From NCBI RefSeq assembly GCF_002105155.1, contig NW_019028981.1, positions 970,501 to 1,034,500 of the forward strand: 64,000 nucleotides of DNA. Reading direction: 5' to 3'. The DNA comes from Lobosporangium transversale (taxonomy: Eukaryota; Mortierellomycota; Mortierellomycetes; Mortierellales; Mortierellaceae). A model generated the notes under the pieces. It saw only the letters and a list, made by a program, of their open reading frames with translations. It had not been told where the DNA came from and ran no database searches. The position numbers and the translations under genes were made by a program. Positions 47,599-59,135 of the stretch are shown here, piece after piece; position 1 is the stretch's first letter, and every line of letters starts with the position of its first letter.

Positions 47599-50307
47599 GT
47601 TGTAGGTCCTGTCTGTTTGTTCTTTGTCAATAAATGGTTGTCCTGTCAGTTGGTTCTACGATATTGTGCTATTTAATAATGACCATTGAATATTTACTAG
47701 ATGAAGTAAAACGTGGACAAGGAATAAGAGTATCAATTGAGTCAACCCAGGAATCATGCATATCCAGCAGCTGACTCAACAGTGCTTGATCTTGATATTG
47801 GGTGTGCTTTGCGGTGTTACCAATATATTGAAAAAGCTTATTTTGAATGACACTTCTTACATCCCTAATTCTTTCCCCCAGATGAAGCTCATCACTCTCA
47901 TAGCATATAACTCTCTCACTATGCAGATTTGGATAACGTTCGGCATATTATATCGTGTATGAGTGTAACGTCGCTGCGGATTTAGAAAAAATATGGTTCA
48001 AATGGATTCCCTAAATCCTCAGTCCTATAACCAATATCTTACATTATCAGTCTTTCCCTCCTGTTCACCTCATTTCTCCTTTTCAAACCGAGGCATATGC
48101 ATAATATGATATGAGCCTTTGCATACACCACAGCAGTGCTTGGCATCGTTCTTCATCCCTTAGGATGCATCGCAAACTTGGAAGGCAGACGCTGCGTGAT
48201 GCACACCAGATATTGTGTGCTACCTTGCAGCTCCTTCAGATTTCTGGACGGCAGCTCATGAAAGCTTCAAGCTTTTAGGCCCTTGATCTGATTGCTGAAT
48301 GTAACATTGAGCACATCAAACATTGAGGCAGGTAATTGATGTGCATCTTGTAGCCGAGAACTTGGCGTATTCAGAATCATGACAAGGCTGTCTGAGTTAA
48401 GATGGCCTTATGGTGCAAATCATGCGAAGCGCACCACTCCTTCGAGCATCTGTGCTTCAAATATAATATTTGAGCTATAAGTGGCCACAACCGCATATTG
48501 AGTCCAGCCAAACGGCCGCCACACATTTGCTATCTTTGGATTTAATTCTTTCAGAACAAACATTGAAGTGAGGTCTGCTATCAGGTTGTCCAGTCGTCCT
48601 TGTTCAATTTGGCGCCTCATTCTACCCAAAGACTCATCTGCCCGCGACAGTTGAGATCACTCGCAGGCTCAGATGTAGGATGTACTAAGCTGAAGCAGCA
48701 CGCAAGCTGCTACAGCACCTACATATATCCTGACTAAAGATTTTTGATAAATGAAGCCATCATACAGTTTCGCTGAACCTAACGTCTTGATGGTAAGCGT
48801 TGTTTCAAGTATTACTTGATGAGTCGACCTAGCTTCATACCTTGGTACCTTCGCTGTGTCTCTTAATATTGTCAGAATGGCCTGAGTTGTTCAGTTATAT
48901 GGCATCCTTGTACAAAGCAGCCACGGCGTACAATGTAACGCTCCAGATCTGACAATATCCCCATTTTTTGATATCTTCAATATTATTCATGTGCCCTAGG
49001 TGTAACAACAGACGACTGTCTATAGCCTGTTAATAGTACCCGTTACTGTATATAATTTCCATCCCAAGCACATCACTGAGATCTCACATGTATAAGCCTT
49101 ATCTACCTTATCCCTCCAGGGGCTGCTGACGATTAATAGTTGATGGTGGAAGCCTTGAGTTGAAATATCATCCTTTTTCTATTTTATTTTTCTGCTTATT
49201 GAACGTCAGTATGACTTTAAAGTAATTGTATCCTTTCTACCTTCAAAGAGGCACAATGAAGAAGAGAAAGAAAATGATATTCGGTGTGGCACATTTACAC
49301 AACGGATTTCTGTCCATGTTGCAACTCTTCACAATGTCTTATTAGCATCATTTGTTACTAGACCTTGTGGAAGCTGCTGTTGAAACGCTTAAGTTGATTA
49401 CTCGCTTCTTGCTTAATCGGTCTTATTCAGTCCAACCAATTAAATGAGACGTAGCGAGAAGTTTCCTTCCTCCACAAAAAAACCAAATGTTTGTGGTATT
49501 TCTAGTCAATCTTATCCGCATGATTGAAATAAATGCGTGGAGTATGCATATTCAATATCGAGGTTTTTTTTTGTAAGGACATCCATGGTTCCGAAGGACA
49601 AAAATGCACTGTATTTGTATTGTTTGTCCAACCTTCTTCTTACTACATGTACCTTTGTATGATGCAATAAACAGGTTTGTCGTGCAGAGTCATGCCTAAG
49701 AACTGGTATTTTGTGTCCTTTGTTTATCTCAGCTTTTTTGGCTTTGCTCTGTTCAATTTTCTTATTCCCATTAAACTTTTAATCGCGTTAGAGGAATGGT
49801 TGTTCTACAAGCACAATATATATGATGTATATACATAACAATGTAGACAAAAGGCTGAATGTCTGAGGTCTCATTTCAGAAATCATTTCTTTCATACATT
49901 CGTGCATTCCAAGGCGCAGAAGCGCAGTTGTTTCTGCCTGCTCCTGTCAATGCACCGTATATCCGTCAAAGTGTTGACGAACAAGTTTGGCATCATATCT
50001 CCATTTTTTTGTCTTACATGTCTTCATTTAGTAGACAGAAAGGATAGCAACCGACAGAAGGGTAAGAAACTTGTTCAGCAACTGTTGCACATAATGTGGT
50101 AATGTATTTATACTCATTATGTCCCATCACTCTACGTTTCTTTCGCTCTTACTTACTTTTTTTCTTTTTTTTCTTAGTTTCTCAGTTTTTTTTTTCAACT
50201 CATCTCTTTTTACGACACATTTGCAAAGAAACTGGGTAAACCACAGCTTTCAATCCAGTCAAGCAGCCTTTCTTTTGCCTTATACCCTTCATTTTCCCAT
50301 ACAACTG
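47599..50307. other. Gene-poor 2.7 kb spacer between the HECT ligase and MFS genes
   Basis: Unlike most spacers here it has almost no long A or T runs between about 47650 and 49560. It contains short open frames that I do not recognise. The most protein-like is 48629-48420 minus (69 codons, ending EGVVRFA), which could be a fragment of a decayed gene. No transposase, reverse transcriptase or terminal repeat was seen. The last part (50119-50307), T-rich, is the likely leader of the MFS gene. Confidence 0.5.
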
Positions 50308-50592
50308 ATGCCCCCGTCTTTACCACCCGAGTCTTCACAATTAGAGACATCAATGCACAATACACAGGATGTAGATGCTTCGTCCCTGCACAATTCTAAT
50401 GACAAGAAAAATAACATAGTCTCAGCTATCGAAGGACCTCAAAGTGTACCACAGAAAGAAGAACTGGAAACTATTCAATGTGATATCGAACAGCAAGCAG
50501 ATGGTGCTGATGTCATCAAGAAGGGATCTCAGGCAGCCATTTCCCGTAATGCCGCGGTCCTCTTGTTTATCGGGTAAGCCTATACATGCTCC

Positions 50593-50623
<31 letters not shown>

Positions 50624-50863
50624 GACGCTTCCACTCAAAACTACGCCTGGACTTTCCTTATGGCCTCTTAGATTGGCCATGGCCTCGTTCCTGGCAAGCC
50701 TTGATGGAACAATTATTGCTACGGCTCTACCCAGGATTACCTCTGACTTCAGAGCTCAATCGGAAATGGCATGGGTTGCTACCGCATACTTGCTCACATT
50801 CAGTAAGTTTAAGTTAACTTCTTGCAAACCACAAATATGCCTATATGAATTTAACGTCTCCTT

Positions 50864-50895
<32 letters not shown>

Positions 50896-52385
50896 TTTCT
50901 CAAACAGACGCGTTTCAGCCTTTATATGGTATGCCAAATCTGTAGGATACCTTTTGTTTTTTGCCTTGGTATGAAGATACACCTCTTTGCAATATTAATA
51001 ACAGACTGCCCACATATTACCTGTATCTCCCTGCTCAACACGCAAAACGTAAAGGCAAGTTCAGTGATATCTTTGGTCGCAAGGCGAGCATACTTTTTGC
51101 AACAGTAACCTTCATGATTGGCTCTGGTGGTGCGGGTGGCGCCAACAGTATGACTATGCTCATTGTTTTCCGTGCCATTCAAGGACTGGGTGGATCAGGA
51201 CTCCTTTCCATTGTTCTGATCATTATTTCGGACATCTTTCCGCTAGAGGAGCGACCCAAGTATCAGTCCATCATCTGGTCTGTTTTTGGTATCTCCTCTG
51301 TCATTGGTCCATTATTGGGCGGTGTATTTGTCCAACAGACTACATGGCGCTGGTGCTTCTTGATCAATCTGCCTCTCGGAGTGGTAACCGTCGCCGCAGT
51401 GGTACTATTTTTGAAGTTGCCGTTCAAAGCGCAGCGGCTAAGAGAGCAACTGGCCCGTATTGATTACCTTGGTACTCTTTTAATCATTGTTGCGGTCATC
51501 TGTTTACTCCTGCCTATCACTTGGGGAGGCACGACTTACGACTGGGACTCGGCTGTGATTATTGTGTTATTCTGCGTGGCCGTAATCTTGATCGCTATCC
51601 TGTTGTGGATTGAGAGTCGTGCCACGGAAGCTATTATCCCTCCTAGATTGTTCCGTAATAAGACAGTGTCTGTGTTGTTTGCAGTCAATTTCTTAACAGG
51701 CATGAGCTTCTTGGGTATAATCTTTTATGCGCCACTTTACTTTCAGGTTGTGAAAGGAGTGAGCGCTACAAGGTCGGGGCTCCATCTGCTACCCATGGTT
51801 CTTGGCCTGGTGGTAGCATCGATTGGTTCGGGTGCGATGTTAAACAAAGTGGGAGACTACCGTGTTTTTATCTGGATCGGGACCATCTTGATGTCAATCG
51901 GTATCGGACTCTGTATGCTGTTAGACGCTGACTCCAACATGGGAGAACAGATTGGATTTCTCTTGGTCGCTGGATGTGGTATCGGCTTGATCCTACAGAC
52001 ATGTATGTTGGCGGCTCAAGCAGCGGTTGAAAAAAGGGACATGGCAGTGGTGACCGCAATGTGCGGGTTCTTCAACAGTATTGGAGGAGGGATTGGTATT
52101 GCAATATGTTCAGCATTGTTCAACAACCATCTGAAAGATAGCTTCAAGAAATATCCTGTGGAAATACTACAAGTGATTAATGAGTATCATATTACAGAGG
52201 CAATCACAGCAGTTCAGCTTTTACCACCGGAAGTGAAGGGTTTAGTGATGAAGGCATGCGTGGAATCATTCCAATTTATTTATAAATGTTTGACGCCAAT
52301 TGCCTGTGCTGCCTTCATAATGTCATTATTTGTACGCAAGTTGAGGATGCTGGACCCCTCTGAGATCATCATGGGGGCTGCATAG
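50308..52385 (+). CDS. MFS multidrug transporter, DHA2 (14-TM) family
   Basis: Proton antiporter of the plasma membrane or vacuole; the substrate cannot be read from sequence. Exons 50308-50573, 50672-50802, 50908-50928 (21 nt), 51055-52385; 582 aa. A hydrophilic N-terminus of about 85 residues precedes TM1. Family signatures: LDGTIIATALPRITSDF (DHA2 motif D1), FQPLYGKFSDIFGRK (MFS motif A, assembled across the microexon), FRAIQGLGGSGL (motif B) and VIGPLLGGVFVQQTTWRWCFLINLPLG (motif C region, split here as VIGPLLGGVF and WRWCFLINLPLG). About 14 hydrophobic segments follow. ATG 50308 was chosen because upstream codons lie in a T-rich leader. AATAAA at 52392. Close relatives export drugs, basic amino acids or mycotoxins, so a role in drug resistance is only a possibility. 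Confidence 0.92.
50908..50928 (+). other. 21-nt microexon of the MFS transporter gene
   Basis: Flanked by acceptor caaacag (after a T-run at 50872-50898) and donor ATG|gtatgc. It supplies NAFQPLYG across its junctions, completing MFS motif A in phase. Confidence 0.85.
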
Positions 52386-52753
52386 ATCGTTAATAAACGT
52401 TTTTACTAAATTTTATTTTTTAAACACATCTGTTTCACGGTGCAAAAAAAAAAAAAAATAAGAGACGCGTTTGTTTAGTTAAACGTCGTTCATGTGATTT
52501 TTTTTTGGTCTCATCTATTTCTTTTTTTTTTTTTTTTATTTTTATTTTTTTATTTTTATTTTTTTATTTTTTTTTTTTCCTTTCCCTTTTGCATTTCCAA
52601 ACATCTTTGCGTTCACATAAGCAACCGCTTTGCTCTCTTTAGTACATCCCTTCCTTTTTGCTCCATCTGATTAGCTCTCATTTTCTTCGCTAATATCTTC
52701 CCAAAGAAACTCACACAGCAAATAAGCTCTTATTACAACACTCAAGGATTAAA
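52386..52753. other. Spacer between the MFS and PKA genes
   Basis: Holds an A15 run, T-rich sequence with repeated TTTTTA units (52520-52578), then a pyrimidine-rich leader before the start codon at 52754. No gene seen. Confidence 0.6.
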
Positions 52754-52965
52754 ATGTCCTTATTCAACAAGCTTTTGGATAAAACAATCCACAAGTATGG
52801 ACACAACCATGGCCATGGCCATGGTCATGGTCATGGCAATACCATGGATAGGGATCATGGAGGTAATACTCAGATAAAAAAATATAAATATATATAAGCG
52901 AGGTAACATGGTTAACGGGAGAGAGAGTATCGAGGTGATGTAATCTTGCTTCCATTTCCATTGGT

Positions 52966-52997
<32 letters not shown>

Positions 52998-55900
52998 CAG
53001 ATTCATCTTAAGAGCTTAATCTAGGGGATCAACGCGGTGGACACCATTTGTTTATCATATACTCTTGTTCGATCTACAATCTCCTCTTTGTTTGTTGAGC
53101 AGGACTTTATCTTATTTATTTATTTTTTTAAGCAATGATGTCAATATGTTGATGGATGATGACCGTGCATAAAAAGGGAAATATTAATCAATTATCATTG
53201 CAGCCAATCAAAACCGAGACTTTTGATAAATGAAAGAAACGGAATGAATTGTGTGGATCAAGGATGCGTGTGTGTGAATGGCCAAATGCGTGATCAATTG
53301 GATATCAATTGTATGCATGAGGATAAATGCATGGATCAACAACCTTTTTTTATTTTTTTTTATTTTCCGTAAGCCAAAGATGGTCGATGCGTTGAAATGA
53401 AATTAGCATTGGCATAAAAAAAAAAAATCGGACATGAAATATGAGACCCCAGAATAAAATTAGGTGTACAGGAAAAACAGCCCCGACCAGACCCGACTAG
53501 ACCAGGCGGATGGCTTTCTTTTGATATTCATAAATGACTCTTTTTGCTATATTAAAAAAAAGAGAGAGAGATTCATGATCGTAATCAATCCATACGTTTG
53601 AATATTAGAGCGAATCGCTCTCTAGTTTTTCTTATTATCGCTTTGAATGCCCAAGTTCTTATCAGTCCGGCTATTGTCTCTGCTCTGACAAGTCAAAATT
53701 AAAGTGATATTAAGCATAACCGTTTATCAATAACAACAATAACACGATGATACTTATATAGCATCTGTCGATACAAATGATTTTGGACATGACGAGCAGC
53801 CTCAATATGAGGCACGATCGACGTCGTCCTCAACCCACATGAATACCGTTCCTGCTGCCACCACCTTGAAAGGGCCGGTTAATTATGCCAATGGCACAAC
53901 CACGATCAACCACAGCAGCAACATTGGCATCGGTAATGATGCCTATACAGGCAAGCCTGGACAAGGATACAATAGCAATGGCCACGGAGACACAGGCTCT
54001 GGGTATATACAAAGCTGTCGAAGTAAGTGGAAACAATATATGAATTAAAAGTACTCTCTAGAGTAGTTTGGCTTTACTTTTCTTTTATTCTTTGTTGTGT
54101 TATCAAGAGCAGTTGTGAGGAGAGAGAGGAGAGTATGCTCATATGTTTATGCGTCATTGACATACCAAAGATCTTCTTACCCCTGCGTTGTTGCTGGAAA
54201 CATGTTATACTTTTTTTATGCTCTTTATGACAGGGTTTGCTTTTTCATTTGCCAAGTGTTCTCGGCAATTCGCTGGAGCTGAAAAAAGAAAAAAAAGAAG
54301 TCAATCGCTCTGTTTTATTTCAAGAAACGCATCATTTTTGTTGCATGATTTTATTTTTTGTCCCATCTATTCTTTTTTTTTTTTTTTTTCTTTCTTCCTC
54401 CTCTTGTCTTGCACATTAAGGTATATTACACGAGTATATGACACTCCTATTATCCATTTGTACATACACACTGCTATTATTACTTGCTCCATCAAGGCCT
54501 TTAACGTTATGAATTTACTGGAAGATTTTCTTTACTTCAGCAGAAGTAATACACTGGAGAATTGGAAATTGCAAAAAGGACTATCAATATTTTCCCTGCG
54601 AGAATGCAGAAGCAAGAAACCCATGCTTTATCCACTAAAATTATAGTTATATTCTCTCAGCCCTATCCATCTCGTAGTGTGGGAGTTTTTTTTTTTTTTT
54701 TTTTTTTTTTTTACATGAGCACAACAGGTCTATCGGAAAAAGAAGGGTTTTCTCATGAGTAAAATGAATATTGAGTACATCCAAACATACACAAACACTT
54801 ATGCATTCACCACATATCATTATAATCCCTTCTTTCTGCAAAGATATTTATTATGGCCTTGATTCGCTGTGGTTATTCCCAAGCCCTTGTGCTACTTTTT
54901 TCTTTCAGACGCCTTTTTTCACAAAAAAACAATGCAATGTCACGCATTGTACACATTAAGAAGGTTATGACCAATGCGCACTACACCCCCTTTTTTTAGT
55001 AACCCTATGGGTGCTACTATGAGAATTCTCGAACCTGTGAATTAAAGGGTGGTGGACATTTTATGAATGAAGGGAAGAGGTGTCTTCAAAAGTGCATTAA
55101 TAGCATGTCATTGTTTGCTCAGACTAAGCTGCATAGTTCTGATAGCAGAGAAGGTGCAAAGCTGATCATTAATGGAGGAGAGTGGATGCGCCCGATACAA
55201 ATATTTGTTTTCTTGACGAACTACAGTTTATTTGAAGAGTACGAGAATTCTTGTACAAGAGACTAAACGGAGAGTGTGGGGGTTCTTTACACAAGAATTT
55301 TTTTTTTTTCTTTATTACTCTCCTTTATTCACACCCTTTACCATTTTTCTTCTACTTTGTCTCTCTGTATCGCTTCTCGGTATCACTCCTTCGCTTAGCC
55401 TCGAACACGTTTCCGGTAACTGACTACAGCACCCACTTCAACGGCTACGGATACAACCACGGCGATTCTTTTGTCCAGCCTACAGTAGAGCCCACTTTAG
55501 AACAAGTCAGCCTCAAAGAGAACAGTGTGCCATCTCTTTCAAGTACATTTGGAAACAAAACTACATCCTCATTTCAACCATCGTTGACAGTACAGCAACA
55601 AGTGCCCGCTACGACTGTTCAAAGTCCTGAGGGGAATAACATATCTCTCGACCAATTGCAGCTTCACTCGCCAAAGTCATCCTCACCGTCGCCATCGCAG
55701 CCTCAGTTCCAGACACTCTTACCACACTCCCAGTCTCCGCAGACAGAGCAGCAGCAACAGCTTCAGCAAAGTGGTGGTATTCCCTCAGCTAGCATGCAAT
55801 CGGTTGAAATGGTCTCTGTAGATACCAATTTGCCTGAAAATCAACAGCTGGAGCAACAACAGCAAGAGCAAGAGCAACGCCAGCAGAAGCAACAGCAGCA

Positions 55901-57863
55901 GCAGCAACAACAGCAACAACAGCAGCAGCAGCAGCAGCAGCAAGCACAGCTTCTGATTCAGCAGGCGCAGGCACAGGTACAAGCGCAACAAGTTCCACAG
56001 ATTCAACAGCAACAGCAGCAACAGAGACAAACACAGCCTCAGCAACAAGCAACGCGTCGCAAGTTCAATTTAGATGACTTCAGGATTCATCGGACATTGG
56101 GCACGGGATCGTTTGGCCGTGTTCATCTAGTCCAATCGCGATACAACTCTCGTTTTTATGCAATGAAAGTCCTTAAAAAGACCGAGGTTGTACGTTTGAA
56201 GCAAGTGGAGCACACCAACAACGAAAAGATGATCCTGGAACGGGTAGAGCATCCATTCCTGATTAATTTATGGGGGACGTTTCAAGACACCCGGAATCTG
56301 TATATGGTGATGGACTACGTTGTTGGAGGCGAGTTGTTCTCGGTACTTAGGAAATCACAGGTAAAGTTTTTTTTGTTTGTGTTGAAGTTTGCTCTTTAAA
56401 GCTTCAGAGCCATCAAGTGATTTCCGTATTACCTCAGCAATATGATGCACAACACCATCTCCAGGACTTTCTTCCTTTGCTCTCTAACCTCATTGCTCAG
56501 AATGATACCTTGGATCAATGTCTTTGGTTGCGAATGTTTATATCATTCTTGTGCGCGAATAAGCAGGATCTTTTAGAGTTACATTGAAAGGATATGGAAC
56601 CTGTTTTATTTGTTTTTATTTTTCGCATGAATACTTTAATCTTCTTTCGGGTTTTTTTTAGTCTGGTCTAGGCTGGACTCTTTTTTGCCTATTTGTTGAA
56701 CTTGAGAATGTGAGAGTAAAATTGAAAGAGTGACATTTGTGTCGCTGCTGAAAGTCTGTTGCACAGATCTTTCTTTCAATGGGATCGTGAGTGCAGGACA
56801 AGACAGCGGGAGAGAAAAGGAGTTATGCATGACCAGCCACCATTGGATTTGCATGGATTCGGTTAGTTTAGGTTTGATCTGATGCATGAGTGCGTGGGAG
56901 AGGAGAAAAAAAAAAGGCGCGGCAAGAGGAGAGGGCAAAGGGGGCGGCATCACATTGAAATACAATGCAAGAAACGCCAGACAAGGCGGATTTCTTTTTT
57001 GTTTGTGTGACATTCACAAATCCTGCTGATTCCGCGTATTATTCTCCCTGCTTCATTGAACCAATGAACCCTCAAAAATTGTACATCGTACATACATATT
57101 TAAATGAAACATCTGGATGACTTGATTTATTTACCATACTCGTCTTTTTTTTTTTTATTTTTATTTTTATTTTTTTTTATTTTGCTTATGATGAGCGTAG
57201 CGTTTCCCTGAACATGTTGCTCGATTCTACACGTGTGAAGTTCTTCTTGCACTGGAGTACCTTCATTCTCACGCAGTCATCTACCGTGATCTTAAGCCTG
57301 AGAACTTGCTTTTGGATTCGATGGGCCATATCAAGATTACAGATTTTGGATTTGCAAAACATGTTCCTCAAAACATGACATGGACCTTGTGTGGCACACC
57401 CGACTACTTGGCGCCCGAGATTATTCAATCCAAAGGATATGGGAAAGCTGTGGATTGGTGGTCTATGGGCGTGCTGATGTTTGAAATGTGTGCAGGATAT
57501 CCACCCTTCTTTGATGAGGACCATATCAAGCTCTATGGCAAGATCATGGCAGGCAAGGTCAAGTACCCGTCACACTTCTCATCAGCATTAAAGGATCTAT
57601 TGAAACGGCTGCTGACAGCTGATCTAACGAAACGCTACGGAAACTTGAGAGGTGGAGCAACCGATATCAAGAACCATCCGTGGTTTGAGGGTATCAACTG
57701 GGACTTAGTATACTCTCGGCAGATTGAGGCTCCTTATCGTCCAACCATCTTGGGCGAAGGTGATGCCAGCAATTTTGATGACTATCCAGAGGATGCAGAG
57801 CCTTATGGTGTCTATCCTCCTGGAGAGGTTGATGACCTGGGATCTTATTTCCCGGGGTTTTGA
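52754..57863 (+). CDS. cAMP-dependent protein kinase catalytic subunit with long polyQ N-terminus
   Basis: Ser/Thr kinase released from its regulatory subunit by cAMP; in fungi it drives growth, morphogenesis and spore germination. Exons 52754-52862, 53762-54022, 55399-56360, 57201-57863; 664 aa, versus about 350 for animal PKA-C. Exon 1 encodes (HG)5. The second and third exons give an Asn/Gly/Ser- and then Gln-rich N-terminus of about 340 residues. The core begins [19 protein letters not shown] (about 348), with the ATP Lys in YAMKVLKK, then [20 protein letters not shown] and [14 protein letters not shown] with the activation-loop Thr. The AGC tail reads [12 protein letters not shown] and the protein ends SYFPGF, resembling the PKA FxxF end. 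Introns are unusually long (899, 1376 and 840 nt). Junction phases 1, 1 and 0 all match. Exon 1 linkage is less certain than the rest. Confidence 0.9.
52808..52846 (+). repeat. CATGGC/CATGGT hexamer repeat encoding His-Gly
   Basis: Five to six CATGGY units encode an alternating His-Gly tract in exon 1 of the PKA gene. Confidence 0.9.
53001..53011 (+). other. Possible alternative terminal exon of the PKA gene's first exon
   Basis: A T27 tract and CAG form a strong acceptor at 53000. Splicing exon 1 (donor 52862) here keeps frame for three codons and stops (TAA at 53009), giving a 39-residue His/Gly-rich protein instead of the kinase. This rests on splice signals only. Confidence 0.3.
55850..55945 (+). 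repeat. CAG/CAA repeat encoding polyglutamine in the PKA gene
   Basis: Mixed CAA/CAG codons with a pure run of about 20 Gln near 55887-55941, in the N-terminal extension before the kinase core. Confidence 0.95.
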
Positions 57864-58932
57864 AAGAAAGAAAAAAGAGTACTTTCTATTTTATTTTTAC
57901 AATCCATTCTCCTTGTATTTATGTCTTTTCCCTTCCTGTTGTTCTATGCTTATTTGTTTGTTTTCAGTTGTGGTTGTGACATCCTTGCAACTTGTATCCT
58001 AATACATGAAAATTTAAAAAAAAATGATGGGTGAGTTTTACTTGTCTAAATTATACATACCAATTAAGTAAAAAAAAAAGATCGCATTTACTCTGCTACA
58101 CTGTCTAATTGAAAGAATCAACGTAATTAAGGTATTTTGTTCTCTCTCACCTGTGTCTCACAACCTTTGAACTTGTTTAAAGCTTGAACTTGGTAGATAC
58201 CATGTTGTCCAGTGCAGAAGTATCACTACCACCACAAGAACAAGCTTGGCTCTAGCGTGATACTCACGGTATCAATAGCTGGTGTCTTGATGTCGTATCT
58301 ATTGAGTAAATAGAAGAGAGTGCTAGGCTTGGTTTAAAGTATAAAAAAAAGAATCGTCTTTAGATTCCTGAATCTCTGGAGGCACCCTTTTTTGTGTGTT
58401 AGATGAACCAGCTCGATTGTAAAAGCAACAAACTTCCTGATCCTTTTAACCATTGTATATGCTTCAGGATGGCTTTGATACCATATGATCGCATGTCATT
58501 GCACATGTCCAACCTCGTTTTGAGATACCAAAGATGTGTGTAGGAGTCATAGTGCGCTTCTATCGCAATCCAGGTCAAGCAATAGGATTGAGTGGGATAA
58601 GAGTAGATCCAAGCTAGGCCAGCCCCTCTATCCTGCTGGCACTGCGATTGGGACATATAAACAGCATCAATCGCACACACGTCATTCAGAAGTGTAATTC
58701 ATATCAAAATTATTATTATAATTTAAAAATACAATATGGATGACGAATACTTCTAGATGATAAGGAACCTTAGTACTATAATACAATAAGCTACATGTGT
58801 TGCATGAGGATGTCCTGCATTCTTTTTCTCATTTTCGCAGGCACAGGAGGCTGCTTTAGGTCACAAATATCTGCAGCTTGTTTTCTTTCCGAACGCTCTA
58901 CTCTTTGATCTTCCTGAAAACGCGCTGTTTCT

Positions 58933-58968
<36 letters not shown>

Positions 58969-59135
58969 GGCATTTTTGTCCAATGGAAGACGTCGATAAC
59001 TCCTGCGACAATAAGGACTCCATCATAAATGTAATCCATTTGTTTCTTTCTACTCCTAATCCTCCGTATTTAACTTTTGCTTGAATGATTAAGGTGGAAA
59101 AAAAGATCCCAATGTGTCATTCAACATCTCAAAAC
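57864..59135. other. Convergent spacer between the PKA and NAB2-type genes
   Basis: No firm gene. It contains a T30 run (58938-58967). A minus-strand open frame at 58680-58399 (93 codons, Trp/Tyr-rich) is unrecognised and may be a relic. Confidence 0.5.
58791..58913 (-). other. Possible terminal coding exon of an unrecognised small gene
   Basis: A clean acceptor (gcgttttcag) is followed by 40 codons and a stop, reading EDQRVERSERKQAADICDL and ending MQDILMQHM. The charged, helical composition looks protein-like, and the frame stays open upstream through MDYIYDGVLIV at 59039. No good donor joins the two, so I cannot give a gene model or a function. Confidence 0.2.

Noticed and set aside
55785-56052. 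Two minus-strand frames rich in Leu or Ala/Val
   Set aside because: They are the complement of the CAG/CAA polyQ tract of the PKA gene.
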